64,000 nucleotides of DNA from Pinus tabuliformis (lineage: Eukaryota; Streptophyta; Pinopsida; Pinales; Pinaceae): assembly GCA_031772625.1 (NCBI GenBank), contig CM062820.1, forward strand, positions 1,073,409,369-1,073,473,368, read 5' to 3'. The notes under the pieces were generated by a model that saw only the letters and a list, made by a program, of their open reading frames with translations, searched no databases and had not been told where the DNA came from. Shown one piece after another: positions 47,165 through 59,194 of this stretch; within the stretch, counting starts at the first letter, position 1; each line of letters starts with the position of its first letter. Both the position numbers and the translations under genes were made by a program.

Positions 47165-49969
47165 CAATATTTATATATATTATCTTTATAAATCAGTGAC
47201 TCATATATATCCCATATACAATATGGCTCATCAATCAAGTGTATCAGTATTTACTTGTTGCAATGTAACTAACAGATCATATCACAGGACTGGAGGTGTC
47301 CCTTGAGGCTGCTGTTGTTGAATCGTCATGAGCTTGCGGCGAGATCATGAGGCGTGAAATACCGAAATCTCCAACATGGGTCGTCATAGTGTCATCCAAC
47401 AAAACATTGGAAGGTTTTAGATCGCAATGAACAATGGTCGGAGAGTAGTGATGGTGAAGATATGTCATTCCATGAGCCACGTCCTTGAGAATGCTCAACC
47501 ATCTTTTCAGACCCAACCTCCAATTATTTTCACTACAATGAAAATTCTTATCTAGGCTTCCCTCCAACATGAACTCCATAATCAAATATTTGACTTGCAA
47601 ACTTGAGCATATGCCCACCATTCTCACCATATTCCGATGTTAGACTCTGCCCAACGTCTTGCATTCTTTTATGAGTCTCTTGTATGCACCTCCTAATGTG
47701 GCCAACTGTATAAATTTGACAGCAATGATTGTGGCATTGTCTAATACGCCCTTATACACTGACCCATGGGTGCCATGTCCCACTAGGTTATCGGGGCTGA
47801 AACCATTAGTTTCTCTATTCACCTCTTCTTCACTTACAATCTTTCTCTCCCAAAGTTGGCTCCCAAGCATCCTCCCTAATCTCACAGAAATAGTTTCCCA
47901 CAATGCAGACTTTCTACTACAAAAATATATCAAAACCAAGAAGGCTATGCAAAATAAAAATAGCAAATTCAAACCAATCGAAGTGACCAAGATAACTACC
48001 CCTCTTTTGGAATCATGATGGTTCCCTATCATTAATTTATAATGAGGTAACTTTATCCATCTACCACATAGTCCAGTGTTTCCTAAGAATTATGTAACAT
48101 TCAGTTTTATGAAAGCTCCAAAGGATGGTACTTCTCTTGTGAAGTTATTTTATGACAAGTTTAAATGCATAAGCTTCTGTAATTTCTCTATAGAGTGAGG
48201 CAGGGGACTGGAAAGCTTATTGAAAGAGGGATCCAAATCTTGAAGTTCTGCAACTTGATCGATTGATGTCATAATTGTGCCTTCCAATGAATTGTAAGAA
48301 AGATTAAGGTAATCCAGTCCAGCAAAATTCACTAATTGGTTGGGTATGCTCCCTAAAAAATTATTGGCAGAGAGGTCAATTGCTTGAACCATATGCATTC
48401 CTCCTAGTTTGGCAGGCAACCTTCCTGTGAGTGCATTATGTGAGAAATTAATGTAGAACTATAGGTTATGAAGGCTAGCCACTTTGGATGACATCACACC
48501 ACTTAGCTGGTTGTAACTAAGGTCCAGAAGCTCGAGATTGGAACAATTCCCTATATCACTATAGGGTTATTGCTTCTAAACTTGTTATAGCTGAGATCTA
48601 CTATTCTAAATTGTTGTAAACATGCAAAAAATTGATGAATTTTTCCAAAAAATGCATTTTCAGAAAGGTCCAATACAAAAAGAGCTTTCAATTGACTGAA
48701 TTGATAGGGTATATTACCTCCCAAGTTATTGTCACCGAGGTCCAACGCTTGAAGAGTAGACAACCCTCCTAGTGCAGAAGGAACTTCTCTAGAGAGCAAA
48801 TTTCCAGCTAGACTCAACAGGATCAATCCAGTGAGGTTGCTCATCTCCTGGGGTATCTTACTAGTGAAATGATTCTCATACAAATAGAGATGAAGAAGAT
48901 TTTTAGATGCTTCCATGCAAGTCACCCTTAAGATCAGTGATGGAAAAATTGAGTGTCTGTAGATTGGTGAAGTTTGAAAGTGCTCCAAATATGGAAATGG
49001 ATTCCTCACTATACAAATGAGGAATGCCTCTCGTTAAGAAATTTTGACTGAGTTGGAACACTAAAATCTAAGAGAAATTTCCAAAAGATTTCAGAATGGT
49101 ACCATTTAATTCGTTTCCCCAGAGTGGAAAATACTCTAAATTTGAGAGCTTTGTACCTATCTCCCACGAGATTTCTCTAGTAAGCCCATGTTGGAATAAA
49201 TATAATCTGCGTAACTCCGTGCAATTAAGTAGTGAAGGCAAGATTCCTCCACTAAGCTGGTTTTCTCCAAGAGATAGAACTTTAATTCTAGCGAGCAAGC
49301 CAAGCTGAGAAGGGATAGTGATGCTAAGGAAGTTATTTCCTAAAACCAGAAATTCCAGCGTGAAACAATTTCCCAAGGATTTAGGCACTTTCCCAGTCAA
49401 TCCGTTTGTGTACAGTGAAAGATTTCGCAGGTTTTGTAATTGGCCGAGACCACTTGGAATAGTCCCTATCAAATTATTGAAGGACAGGTTAAGTATCTTG
49501 AGAGATGTGCAATCTTTCAAAGCCTCTGGAATGGACGATATCAAGTCATTCTTATTAAGTAACAAACATTTTAAGTGATGCAACTTGCCCAATCCATTCG
49601 GGATTGTGCTAGAGAACTGTTAAAAGTGAGGTTCAACATGCCAAGAAAGGAGATGTTACCCAAATGTGGAGGTATAGTCCCTTGCAGGCTCATGTTGTAT
49701 AGATTTAGGAAAGATACGCATAGTTTCTGAGGATGGTAGGTGACACCAGTCCAATTGCAGACATGATTGGCAGCAAAATCCCAGTTGGCCAAGGCGTGAG
49801 AAGGATCATATGTGAGGGAGGTCTTGAATGCTTGTATGGATTCTATATCGACTTGCAGTCATTCACAACTTTTCTCATCATAATGATAAATCATGAGATG
49901 GGTGTTTGCAGAAACAAAGATGAGCATTAGTGCGGTGATGATGAGGATGAAATCTGTGGAAGCTTCCAT
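46789..49969 (-). pseudogene. LRR receptor-like kinase RLK2 (main part), non-RD, subfamily XII-like
   Basis: Start ATG 49969: a signal peptide (MEASTDFILIITALMLIFVS) is followed soon by a TGA, then an LRR N-cap (ANWDFAANHVCNWTGVTYHP) whose second Cys is Tyr. LRRs of the plant LxxLxLSxNxLxGxIP type run from about 49700 to 48150 in several frames. Transmembrane helix: GLNLLFLFCIAFLVLIYF (about 47985-47930). Kinase: glycine loop GHGTHGSVYKG, AVKF Lys, TAA at 47641, then YLHHHYSPTIVHCDLKPSNV (Cys before the catalytic Asp, so non-RD) and GDFGIS. A kinase intron follows with donor GTAAAT at 47254 and a TA run, then YGIGVRLSMKGDVYSY. The gene is cut at 46789 by Z and ends at 5425. Stops and frameshifts make it a pseudogene. 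Intact relatives are plasma-membrane immune receptors for microbial patterns. Confidence 0.88.
47096..47162. repeat. (TA)n microsatellite in the RLK2 kinase intron
   Basis: About 33 TA units within the intron (about 47085-47254). RLK1 carries a microsatellite at the same gene position. Confidence 0.95.
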
Positions 49970-50074
49970 CAGTCCTCAGATGGGCAATCGATAAAATTAA
50001 GGAAGTATCTATTGCAGCAAGAAATAAAAGGAAGTGTCTGCTATAATCAATTGGACTCAATAAAGGAGTAGAGG

Positions 50075-52065
50075 TTAATTATTTTTTCAAAGCATCAAAT
50101 GAGCTTTGCGTGAAATCGTGCCATAGAAATGGGACCCCTTTCTTGAGCAATCTCATAAATCCTTTAGTAATCTCAGCACAATTAGTGATAAATATCCTTA
50201 AGAAATTGGCTTTTCCTTGAAGACTCTGAAGTTGACGAATAGTGGATGGGGGAGGCAACTAAGTATTGCCTCAACCTTGAAGGGATCTACACGAATCCAT
50301 TTAGTAGAAATGATGAATCCCAACAACCAACCTGATGTGATGGAAAAAACACACTTATTTGGATTCAAAAGGATTTTGTAGAAACGATATCGTTAAAAAA
50401 TTAATCGAAGAATATTGGGATGATCAATGCTCTTTCGAGAATGAGTAGCTAAATCATTCAAGTAGGCTTCGATAATATGTTTGATATCATGGAAAGAATA
50501 TGACATGGCCCACTGAAAGGTACCTCTAACATTCTTAAATCCAAAAGGAATCTTATTATATGCAAATTTACCTTAGGGGCAAATAAAATTTGTCTTATTA
50601 TGATCTTCGGGAGGAATAGTGATTTGATTATAACCATAAAATAATTCCATAAAAGAGAAATTGTCATTACTCACACACTCATTGATAATCTAATCAATAA
50701 ATGGTGTGGGGTAATTATCTTTAGGACAAGCCTTATTCAAGTCCCTAAAGTCAATGCATGCACAGATCGTTCCTTGCTTCTTATCAACCGGGACTAGATT
50801 CGAGACCCACTCAGTTAAAGAATGGGGTATATGAAACCCGCCTTAAGCAACTTTTCAACCTCAGCTTTGATAGCTATTACTTTCCTAGGTTTTACTGGTT
50901 GAAGCTTCTGGTAAGTAGCTTTTGCATTTTCATATGTCTTGATCTCATGCTAGACTATAGATGGATATATCCAAGGAATTTCCTCATGAGACCAAGCAAA
51001 CACATCTTAAAACTCTTTAAAGAGATCGGTGTAAATTCAAATTTATTTAGGGGATCAATTAGCTCCAATGAAGACATTCTCGATAACGTTGGGATTCCTA
51101 GAGATGTTCACTAGAACAGTTTTTGAAATGACATACATGTTACCTTCACCCGAAACTTGCGTTGGAGCCAAAGGATTTAAAACTACGTAAACATCACCAG
51201 TAGATGAAGGACTGGGAAAGCTTGATTCTACTTCTCAAAAATCAAGGAGGAAACATGATTGATGATGCAAATCATCCTACGACCTCTCAATATCCATCAT
51301 TTCTTCTAGAATTTCTTATTTGGATGGAAAAACAGTATATAGGAAATCCATAGTAGAAGCTGAATATAGATTCCAAGACAAAGACACATCCCCATCTAGA
51401 TCCTTCGTTGAAAGAGGACTAGGATCGGAGTCTACAATGTTAACTATAGATTCATAATCAATTTAAGCTACAGACATAGGAAATGCCATTCCACCCACTT
51501 GCCCCTCATCTAAGGTGGTGGTAGAAGAGGGTAAGGGCCAAGGATTTGAAAAATAATGAGTTCCAAAGAACTCTCTTCGAGAAGGTGCCTTGGAAGATGA
51601 AATAGCACTAATACGAGCAATAGGAGCAGGAAAATCAAAGGTAGCCATTAAGGAAGAATACATCCCAACTCCTAGATTCTCAATAGGCTTCTTAGGATTG
51701 TTCACTAAGGGAATCGTAGATTCAGAAGATGCATTGGATTCACCTGGAGAATAATCCATATGATTAACCATTACAATTCTCCCTTCATGAGGAAAATAGA
51801 GGATGTGGAATAACGATGATACAATAACATCCATCTTGTAAACCTAATTTCTTCCCAAAAGGATATTATAATCCAAATTTGCACCAACTATTTCTACTTC
51901 GATATTTACAACATTGCACCCAACACAGACGGGAAAGGATGAAATAATCCCATGTGGACTATGAGAATGGCCATCAAATGTTGCTAGGAGAGTAGGCGAT
52001 GAAATAGCCTGAGGTGATCCAATAGCCTTCCAACATGATATAGAAATTACGCATGTGCAAGCTCT
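50075..52065 (-). pseudogene. Tat-type Ty3/gypsy fragment: protease, reverse transcriptase, start of RNase H
   Basis: Minus strand. From 52146 the frame shows SCWKAIGSPQAIS, LDYNILLGRN and FPHEGRIVMVNHMD, the same protease-like domain type as in Z. After many stops the RT reads GFIYPIPLTEWVSNLVPVDK, CIDFRDLNKACPKDNYPTPF, FSFMELFYGYNQI (Met-Glu where relatives have MDG/LDG), IPFGFKNVRGTFQWAMSYSF and HIIEAYLNDLATHS (YLND instead of YxDD). A piece near 50200-50090 (VPFLWHDFTQSSFDALKK) is the start of RNase H. Truncated at about 50075 near the RLK2 upstream region and at 52065 by the LTR of W. Old and highly decayed. Confidence 0.8.
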
Positions 52066-53367
52066 TGTTAGGACCCTACATTGTACCTTTTTGATCACAT
52101 ATTTTGTTATCATTTCACCCTTTTTCAATTTATATTTAAAGTTCATGTTATTATTTTAATCCATTTTTCCGAAGGTATACAATATTTTTTCTCATTACTA
52201 TATGTTCAATTTATTTTACATATAATTTTACATTACCTTCATAGTTAATCGTTGATCGGATAGTTGCTGAAATAGTTTTATCATTGTTGTCTACGTTGCT
52301 AAAATAGTTTGAAGACAACAGATTTTATCATTACAGTTTATGCTTCCGAAACAGTTAGAACAGTGCGCAAATCCCGTTGTTGAAACAGCCCGTGATTTGC
52401 ATTTTAGATTCGACAGCAACAAGAGGAGATCATCGAAGGAGCTATTACACTGGCCGTAACAACTACATTCCAAAGTTGGCATTGTCACAACCATTGTAAC
52501 AACATTTTGTTAATGGAACAACCAATTATACTATTTTAGCATATCGAGTTAAAGATAGGATTTATAATCAATTGTAATAGATGTCTCCTCTTTAGAAAGA
52601 GAAGACATCAACATTAGAGGGACTACGGATAGAATTCGGGAAGGTCTAGCTGAAAGCAAAGGGACTTGAATCTATTGTAATATGATACATTGATGGATGA
52701 ATAAAATATTGTTCTAAGCATTCCTTTTTAGTTCCTTTTTCTGGGGAATCTTGTGAGAAGGAAAGGGCCCACCTTCATCACAAGATTCACCCATCCATTC
52801 TTGTAGTGTGTTAAGTTTTATTTTCCATTCATACCTTGTTAAATTCTGTTTACTGAATTTGCTTATGCATTATTGGAACTCTGTACTTATAGTTGAAACT
52901 CTGTTTTCCAATTGATCATTGCATTGTTTTCATAAATTCATTCATAGCTAATCAGTGAGTATTTTAATTGGTAATCAGGTTTACAAAGTGAGTTTGTGAA
53001 GCATAGTAATCAGCAATAGGTGCTGAAGATTCCTGGTTGGGGAATAGGGTCTTGTTCTCCGTTATAGCATAACTAGTCTTTTCCTCTGCAAATTGATTTA
53101 TTTTCCTAGATTGTCCTTTTTAATGTAATCAAGGATTCTTTGATAATTGTCTGCAATAAAGAGATTTTTTCTTCGGTAACTCATAGTAGAGTTTTAGTTT
53201 GCTGAAAGAAAGGTGTGATTAGTTTAATTTTTACTACAACTTTTCATTGCTTTTGAGATTGAGCATATACAGTGTGTGGTTGCCTTTGAAATAAACAGAC
53301 TTCCTTGGGTTGACAATTCATGTAGCACTTGGTTGTTTGAATTAATAAGCAATTAAAGTGACCAACA
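52066..53367 (+). repeat. W 5' LTR (boundaries inferred)
   Basis: The right end GACCAACA is set by the primer site. The left end TGTTAGGACCC at 52066 is where the Tat fragment stops. 1302 bp. With no second LTR in the window, the left boundary cannot be proven. Confidence 0.68.
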
Positions 53368-53370
53368 TTT

Positions 53371-53388
53371 TGGCGTCATTGCTGGGGA
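53371..53388 (+). promoter_or_regulatory. W primer binding site (tRNA-Asp type)
   Basis: TGGCGTCATTGCTGGGGA differs from the TGGCGCCGTTGCCGGGGA form of Athila/Tat elements only by transitions. Confidence 0.82.
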
Positions 53389-53443
53389 AGGAAATCGTAG
53401 CTTTCAAAAGCATTAATGTTTTTCTTTCATATGTGTAGAATGC

Positions 53444-55158
53444 ATGAAAGGATGCGAGAAAACTAACCCTACAGGTGGCAAGGGCAAAGGAAGAAAGACC
53501 TTTATTGATGAGATTATATCAAAAGCTGAAACTTCTCATAGGTTAAGCTCTCGAAAGCCAAAGTCTCAGCATTGTCTTCAAACAAGCTACGAAACGGAGG
53601 AAGTTGTCGGCCCTAAAAAGGTTGAGGAACCAGTAGAAGACATTGAGGAACCAATAGAAGACATCGAGGAACCAGTCAAAGACATTAATAAGCCAACAAA
53701 AAACATTGAAGACAGGTCAAGTGCAGCAGGAGAACAACCAATGGAAGGGAACAACGAAGGATTCTTTGGTGGAGGATAGGTAGGAGGAGAATGAAGAGAT
53801 GAGAATTCTCTCTCTACCTTGGGATTTCCTATTGGTGATCTTCCCAGAGGAGTAACTCCCATGAAGAATATCCCACTTTTGGCCTTACCTAACTTCCATG
53901 GTTTATCTTCTGAAGATCTTGATGAGTTTCTTTTTAATTTTGATATATCATGTAGAAGCTATGATTATGTTACTAATGCTCAGAAATTGAAGCTATTTCC
54001 AGCAACACTAAAAGCAAATGCACTAAGATAGTTCATGAGTCTAGGAGGACAAGTAACCACAACATGGGAACAAATGAAACAAAAGTTTCTAACCAAATAT
54101 CAAAACTACTGCTAAATGAGAGAAAAAAGGGAGGAACTATTTAAGATGGTACAAAAGGAGGATGAAAATCTGGACGACTTTGTGGAAAGGCTACAATATA
54201 ATCTGTAGAGATCCAATCATCTCGATGTAAGTAAAGATATTCTTAAAACAATATTATTGAAAGGGGTAAGGGATGATTGTCTAGACAAGCTAAATATGCT
54301 TGGTAAAGGGGGCATATCTAAAGAATCATATGATGAAATTTTTAACATTTGTAAAAGATTCTCAAGAGGAGCTGCAAGGAATAAATCAAATAGCAGGGAT
54401 AATAAATATTCAAGAGTTCAAAAATCAGCCAGTGGAGGAGCAACAAGAGCTGAATAGGTAATTTACTTGAGGAATTCAAAACTAAAATGTTAAGTTCTTT
54501 TGCTTCGCATATTGACACCTTGCAGGTTAAGAAGAAACAAGTAGAAGTAGATTCTGCTTTGGCTATATTTTGTCCCAAATGTAGAGATAAACATCCACTA
54601 AGAGAGTGCCCATTGGACAAAGTTCTAATTTTCACCCTTTGTGAGAAGGATAATGAAACACAAAAATGCCCTTCTTTACCAAGAATAAAAGCAGCATTGC
54701 AACCAACCGAAGAAGAAGCTGAAGAAGTCTATCTGCTGACACAGAGAAGGCAATGGCAACCACGAGGACAAGGTATGAACTCTAATATGCCATTTACATC
54801 TTCTAATTGTTGGAATAATTATCCTTCTTTTAATCAAGTAAACGACCCACCCTTTAACCAGATGCAATATCCACCCTTCAATCAAATGAGTTACCCACCC
54901 ATGCAACAAACAAACCCTCCCTTCGTAGACCCAGCAATGTGGACTCCTTGGCCTCCACAACAACAATCTTACTTTAATCAATGGAATCCAAACTGGAGAG
55001 GTCAACAACTCCCATTTCCAAATCAATTTCCTCAGTTTCAGCAACCACTCCCTCTACCATCAGGTGCTCCACCAAATAATCAAATGATGAGACCCCAGCT
55101 GCCTGTACAACCAAACCCTAACCCCAATAATAAAGTTGTGCAAGTCATTGATATTTAG
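53444..55158 (+). pseudogene. W gag
   Basis: ATG 53444 (MKGCEKTNPTGGKGKGRKTF). An acidic stretch repeats EEPVEDI-type heptapeptides four times (53625-53715). After TAG and TGA, still in the same frame, comes the capsid core: LPNFHGLSSEDLDEFLFNFD, FMSLGGQVTTTWEQMKQKFL, DDFVERLQYNL, LLKGVRDDC. Stops are mainly TAG or TAA where Trp or Gln is expected (for example before FMSLGG and RSNHLD), fitting C-to-T decay. A frameshift lies between 54457 and 54487. The rest has the zinc motif CPKCRDKHPLREC and a Pro/Asn/Gln-rich tail with repeated PPFNQM. Inactive. Confidence 0.82.
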
Positions 55159-56160
55159 AACCAGCCTATACTTCCTGTTTTCCCTGCATAGTGTAATGAT
55201 ATTCATTTACGATTTGGGAAAATAGTCGAACCCATTATTGATGATATTACCTCTTCTGATTTTGATAAAGAAGAGACAGAGAAAAATAATTTATGTAAGG
55301 AGGTACAACCACCCTCTAATAAGGGTGCTGAAACAACAGAGCCACCATTCCCTGAGCGTTTAGCTTTGACTAAAATGCCTGAGCCACCTGCTTTCAATCT
55401 TTTAGGGGAATTACAGAATCTTTATGTTAAAATTCCACTCTTACAAGCACTTAGAGATGTACCAATTTATGCCAAAACTATGAGAGATATTTGTATTAAG
55501 AAACTCGGTAGGAAAGCTAAAGATCCCCTTATAGTTCATGTTATGGGTGATCTATCTGCCTTAATGTCCAGTAAAGCCCCTCCTATTAAATATGGTGATC
55601 CTAACCATCCTATGGTTATAGTACAAATTGGAAAAACTATCATTTCACGAGTTCTGGTAGATTTAGGTGCTGCTATAAATATTATGACTCTTGAAACTCC
55701 ACAACGGCTATAGCTAAAGAATGTGATCAGAGAGACACCAACCATTCTAGAGTTATCTGGCCATTCTACAATCAAACTAGAAGGAGTCATTGAAGACCTA
55801 ATCATCTCAGTCGAATCCTAGAATTACCCAGCTGACTTTGTGGTATTGCAGACTAAAACAAAGTTGGGGGGATATCTTCTAATTCCGGGAAGGCCCTGGT
55901 TGGCAACAGCCGATGCCTTTATCAGCTGTAGATCTAGTTCAATGACAATTTCTAATGGATGTGAAACCAAACAGCGTACTCTCTACCCTCATGCCACACC
56001 CATGATTAATAATGATAATTATGCATGGTTGGACTATGGTGATAATGCTACTTAACCTATTTTGACTATTGGACAAGCTTTAAGTCTTAAAGATACCACA
56101 GAGAACGAAGTAATTAGAAATTTTATTTGTGAACCCTCCTCAGTCACTTCTAAAACATAT
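55159..56160 (+). pseudogene. W aspartic protease region
   Basis: PEPPAFNLLGELQNLYVKIP and LLQALRDVPIYAKTM precede the protease, as in Tat/Athila elements. The active site reads VLVDLGAAINIMTLE, with Leu in place of Ser/Thr of DSG/DTG. The second half has ADFVVLQTKTKLGGYLLIPG, RPWLATADAFISCRSSSMTI. Stops at 55711, 55819 and 56053. Confidence 0.82.
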
Positions 56161-58075
56161 AATTAGTTCACTGCAATTTTGGAATCTGATATCCAGGAAA
56201 AGCTTAAATTTAAAGATCTACCTCAAACATCAACTACCATCTCCTATAAAAGCATAAAAGTAGAAATCAAACTTGGCAAAACATTGAACATAAACCCCAA
56301 TTTAATAGATGCTGAAACAAAACAACTAATGAAGTTACTTCATGAAAATAAGGAAGAATTCGCATGGGACTATACAGATATGAAGGGAATCTCTCCTGAA
56401 ATATGTACTCGTCACATCTATATCAAGGAAGGTTGCCGACCAATCTATCAACCCCAGCGACGAATGAATCCCAATTTGAGGGAAATTGTTAAAGAAGAAC
56501 TTCAAAAATTGCTTAACGTAAGGTTTATATATCCCATATTTGACAGTGAATGGGTTTCTCCATTGGTAATAGTACTAAGAAAAACGGGAAATGGAGAGTG
56601 TGTGTAGATTATAGAGCCTTAAATAAAGCAACTCAAAAGGATCACTTTCCCTTGCCATTCATTGATCAGGTGTTAGATAGTTTGTCAAGGAAGAAATTCT
56701 TCTCCTTTTTAGATGGTTTTAGTGGATATAATCAAATCAAAATTGCACCCCAAGACCAAGATAAGACCACTTTTACTAGTCCCTGGGAACTTTTTCCTAT
56801 AGAGTTCTCCCATTTGGACTATGTAATGCACCAGCAACCTTTCAAAGAGCAGTGATAGGAATCTTTTCTGATATGCTTAATGACTCTATGGAGATATTTA
56901 TGGATGACTTTACCCCTTATGGTGTGACTTTTGAGGATGCATTACAAAACCTTGAGAAAGTACTTAAATGTTGTGTACAAGCTCACCTTTCCTTAAGTAC
57001 TGAAAAATGTCAAATAATGATGAATGAAGGAATTGTACTTGGCCACTTTATTTCATTTCAAGGAATTCAAGTAGATCCATCCAAAATACAGGTAATTCAG
57101 AACCTTCCTATTCCTAGAACACAAACTGATGTGAGAAGTTTTTTAGGACATGCAAGATACTACAAAAGATTTATCAAAAATTTCTCTTAAATAGCTTCTC
57201 CTTTGTTTGTGTTACTTATGAAAAATGTTGAATTCAAGTGGACTAATCTTTGCCAGAAAGAATTTGATGAACTCAAGCATCAGTTATCTACAACTCCTAT
57301 TTTAAGGGGACCTGATTGGGCACTTCCCTTCCATATATCCTCTGATGCTTCAGATACTACAATTGGAGCTGTCTTGGGACAAGAGGAAAACCATCTTCCT
57401 TATGCTATCTATTTCATTAGTAAGAATATGACTCCTGCTGAGCTTAATTACACAGTTACTGAAAAGGAATTTTTAGCAGTCATTTATGCTATTAATAAAT
57501 TTCAACATTACATTACTGGTTACTCTACTTTTGTCCATACTGACCACTCAGCTATTAAGTATTTAATGAACAAATCTGTCACAAATGCTCGAGTCACCAG
57601 GTGGTTATTGTTATTACAAGAGTTTGATATTATAATTGTAGATCAACCAGGTAAAGAAAATGTAGTTGCTGATTTCCTTTCTCGGTTAAAAGATGATGAC
57701 GATACTCTAGTAGATGATTCCTTTCCTGATGAATATTTATTTGCAGTATCTGCTCACTCACCTTGGTATGCAGACATTGCCAATTATTTGGCTGCAGGGA
57801 AGTTACCATCACACCTATCATATCAAGAGAAAAGAAAGTTCATTCAACAAAGTGCTTGGTATTGCTGGATAAGTGGGTGTCTTTTCTACACAGGACTTGA
57901 TCATAAAATTGAAAGATGCATTAGAGAAGATGAGGTTTATGATATACTGAAAGCTTGTCATGATGGCCCTTATGGAGGGCATTTTGCTGATAAGATAATG
58001 GCACACAAAATTCTCAGGATGGGTTATTATTTTCCCTCACTCTTCAAGGATGCAAAGAAATATGTTTGGGCCTGA
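56161..58075 (+). pseudogene. W reverse transcriptase and RNase H
   Basis: RT motifs in order: EFAWDYTDMKGISPEICTRH, NPNLREIVKEELQKLL, FIYPIFDSEWVSPLVIVLRK, then after a one-base frameshift near 56600 CVDYRALNKATQKDHFPLPF, FFSFLDGFSGYNQIKIAPQD, EIFMDDFTPYG (catalytic MDD) and LGHFISFQGIQVDPSKI. A frameshift and stop separate the piece at 56855; TAA at 57188. RNase H in 57203-58075: ISSDASDTTIGAVLGQEENH, ELNYTVTEKEFLAVIYAINK, TDHSAIKYLM, VDQPGKENVVADFLSRL, then the integrase zinc region with GPYGGHFADKIMAHKILRMG. Most motifs are preserved, so W is younger than the Tat fragment beside it. Confidence 0.88.
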
Positions 58076-58289
58076 TAGTTATCAGAGAATGGGTCAACCT
58101 AATCATAGAGATGAAATGCCATTGAATCCCCAGGTAATACTTGAACCCTTTGAAACATGGGCTCTAGACTTTGTAGGGCCCATTAATCCTCCATCCAATC
58201 AAAGAATTTACATATTTTTAAAGAGGGAGTCCATACAGGTTGATAGAATTTTTATTTTGAGGAAAAACCTGTGAACAGCTTTGAAACCA

Positions 58290-58323
58290 ACGTTTCGGAC
58301 TAGCTTAGTGAGTCCATCATCAG
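58290..58323 (-). ncRNA. hammerhead-ribozyme-like core, left arm
   Basis: Minus strand CTGATGA, a stem GGACT/AGTCC closed by a CACTAAGCT loop, then GAAAC and GTTG/GTTTC. This has the conserved core boxes of a hammerhead with a minimal stem III. One extra U separates CUGAUGA from stem II, and I cannot find a good stem I, so activity is doubtful. Confidence 0.5.
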
Positions 58324-58601
58324 GGCAATGAGATTTGTATTTGAGAAGAGAGAGCGTGAAAATTACGGAGCTTATTAATAGTTATTTGAAAAATATTTCT
58401 GATGTCTTCCTTTATAGTCGGCTTATAAATGATAAATTAATCAATAATTATTTAATTTATTTATTTAGATAAGTATTTATTTTATTATTATATATTATTA
58501 TTATTTATTTAGTTTTAATTTTATTATATTATTGTTTATATATATATATATATATTATTTATTTAAATTTCAAATAAAATAGATCTATTATTTATTTATT
58601 A

Positions 58602-58632
<31 letters not shown>

Positions 58633-58638
58633 TTTATA

Positions 58639-58696
<58 letters not shown>

Positions 58697-58890
58697 CATC
58701 ATCATCTTTCCTCTTTTTTCATTTTTTTATTTATTTTATTTTATTTATTTATTAATAAATAAATAAATAAAAATTTAAAAAAAAAAAGAAAAAAAAGAGA
58801 GGAAAGATAATTATAATAATTATAATAATAAATAAATAATAATAATAATAAAGAAATAATAGATTTATTTTATTTGAAATTTAAATAAAT

Positions 58891-58946
<56 letters not shown>

Positions 58947-59161
58947 AATAATATAATAAAATTAAAACTAAATAAATAAATAATAATAATATATAATAAA
59001 TAAAATAAATACTTATCTAAATAAATAAATTAAATAATTATTAATTAATTTATCATTTATAAGCCGACTACAAATGAAGACATCAGAAATATTTTTCAAA
59101 TAACTATTAATAAGCTCCGTAATTTTCACACTCTCTCTTCTCAAATACAAATCTCATTGCC

Positions 59162-59194
59162 CTAATGATGGACTCACTAAGCTAGTCCGAAATG
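59162..59194 (+). ncRNA. hammerhead-ribozyme-like core, right arm (mutated)
   Basis: Same motif in opposite orientation: CTAATGA, GGACT/AGTCC, GAAAT. The changes G-to-A in CTGATGA and C-to-T in GAAAC hit core positions, so this copy should be inactive. Confidence 0.5.
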
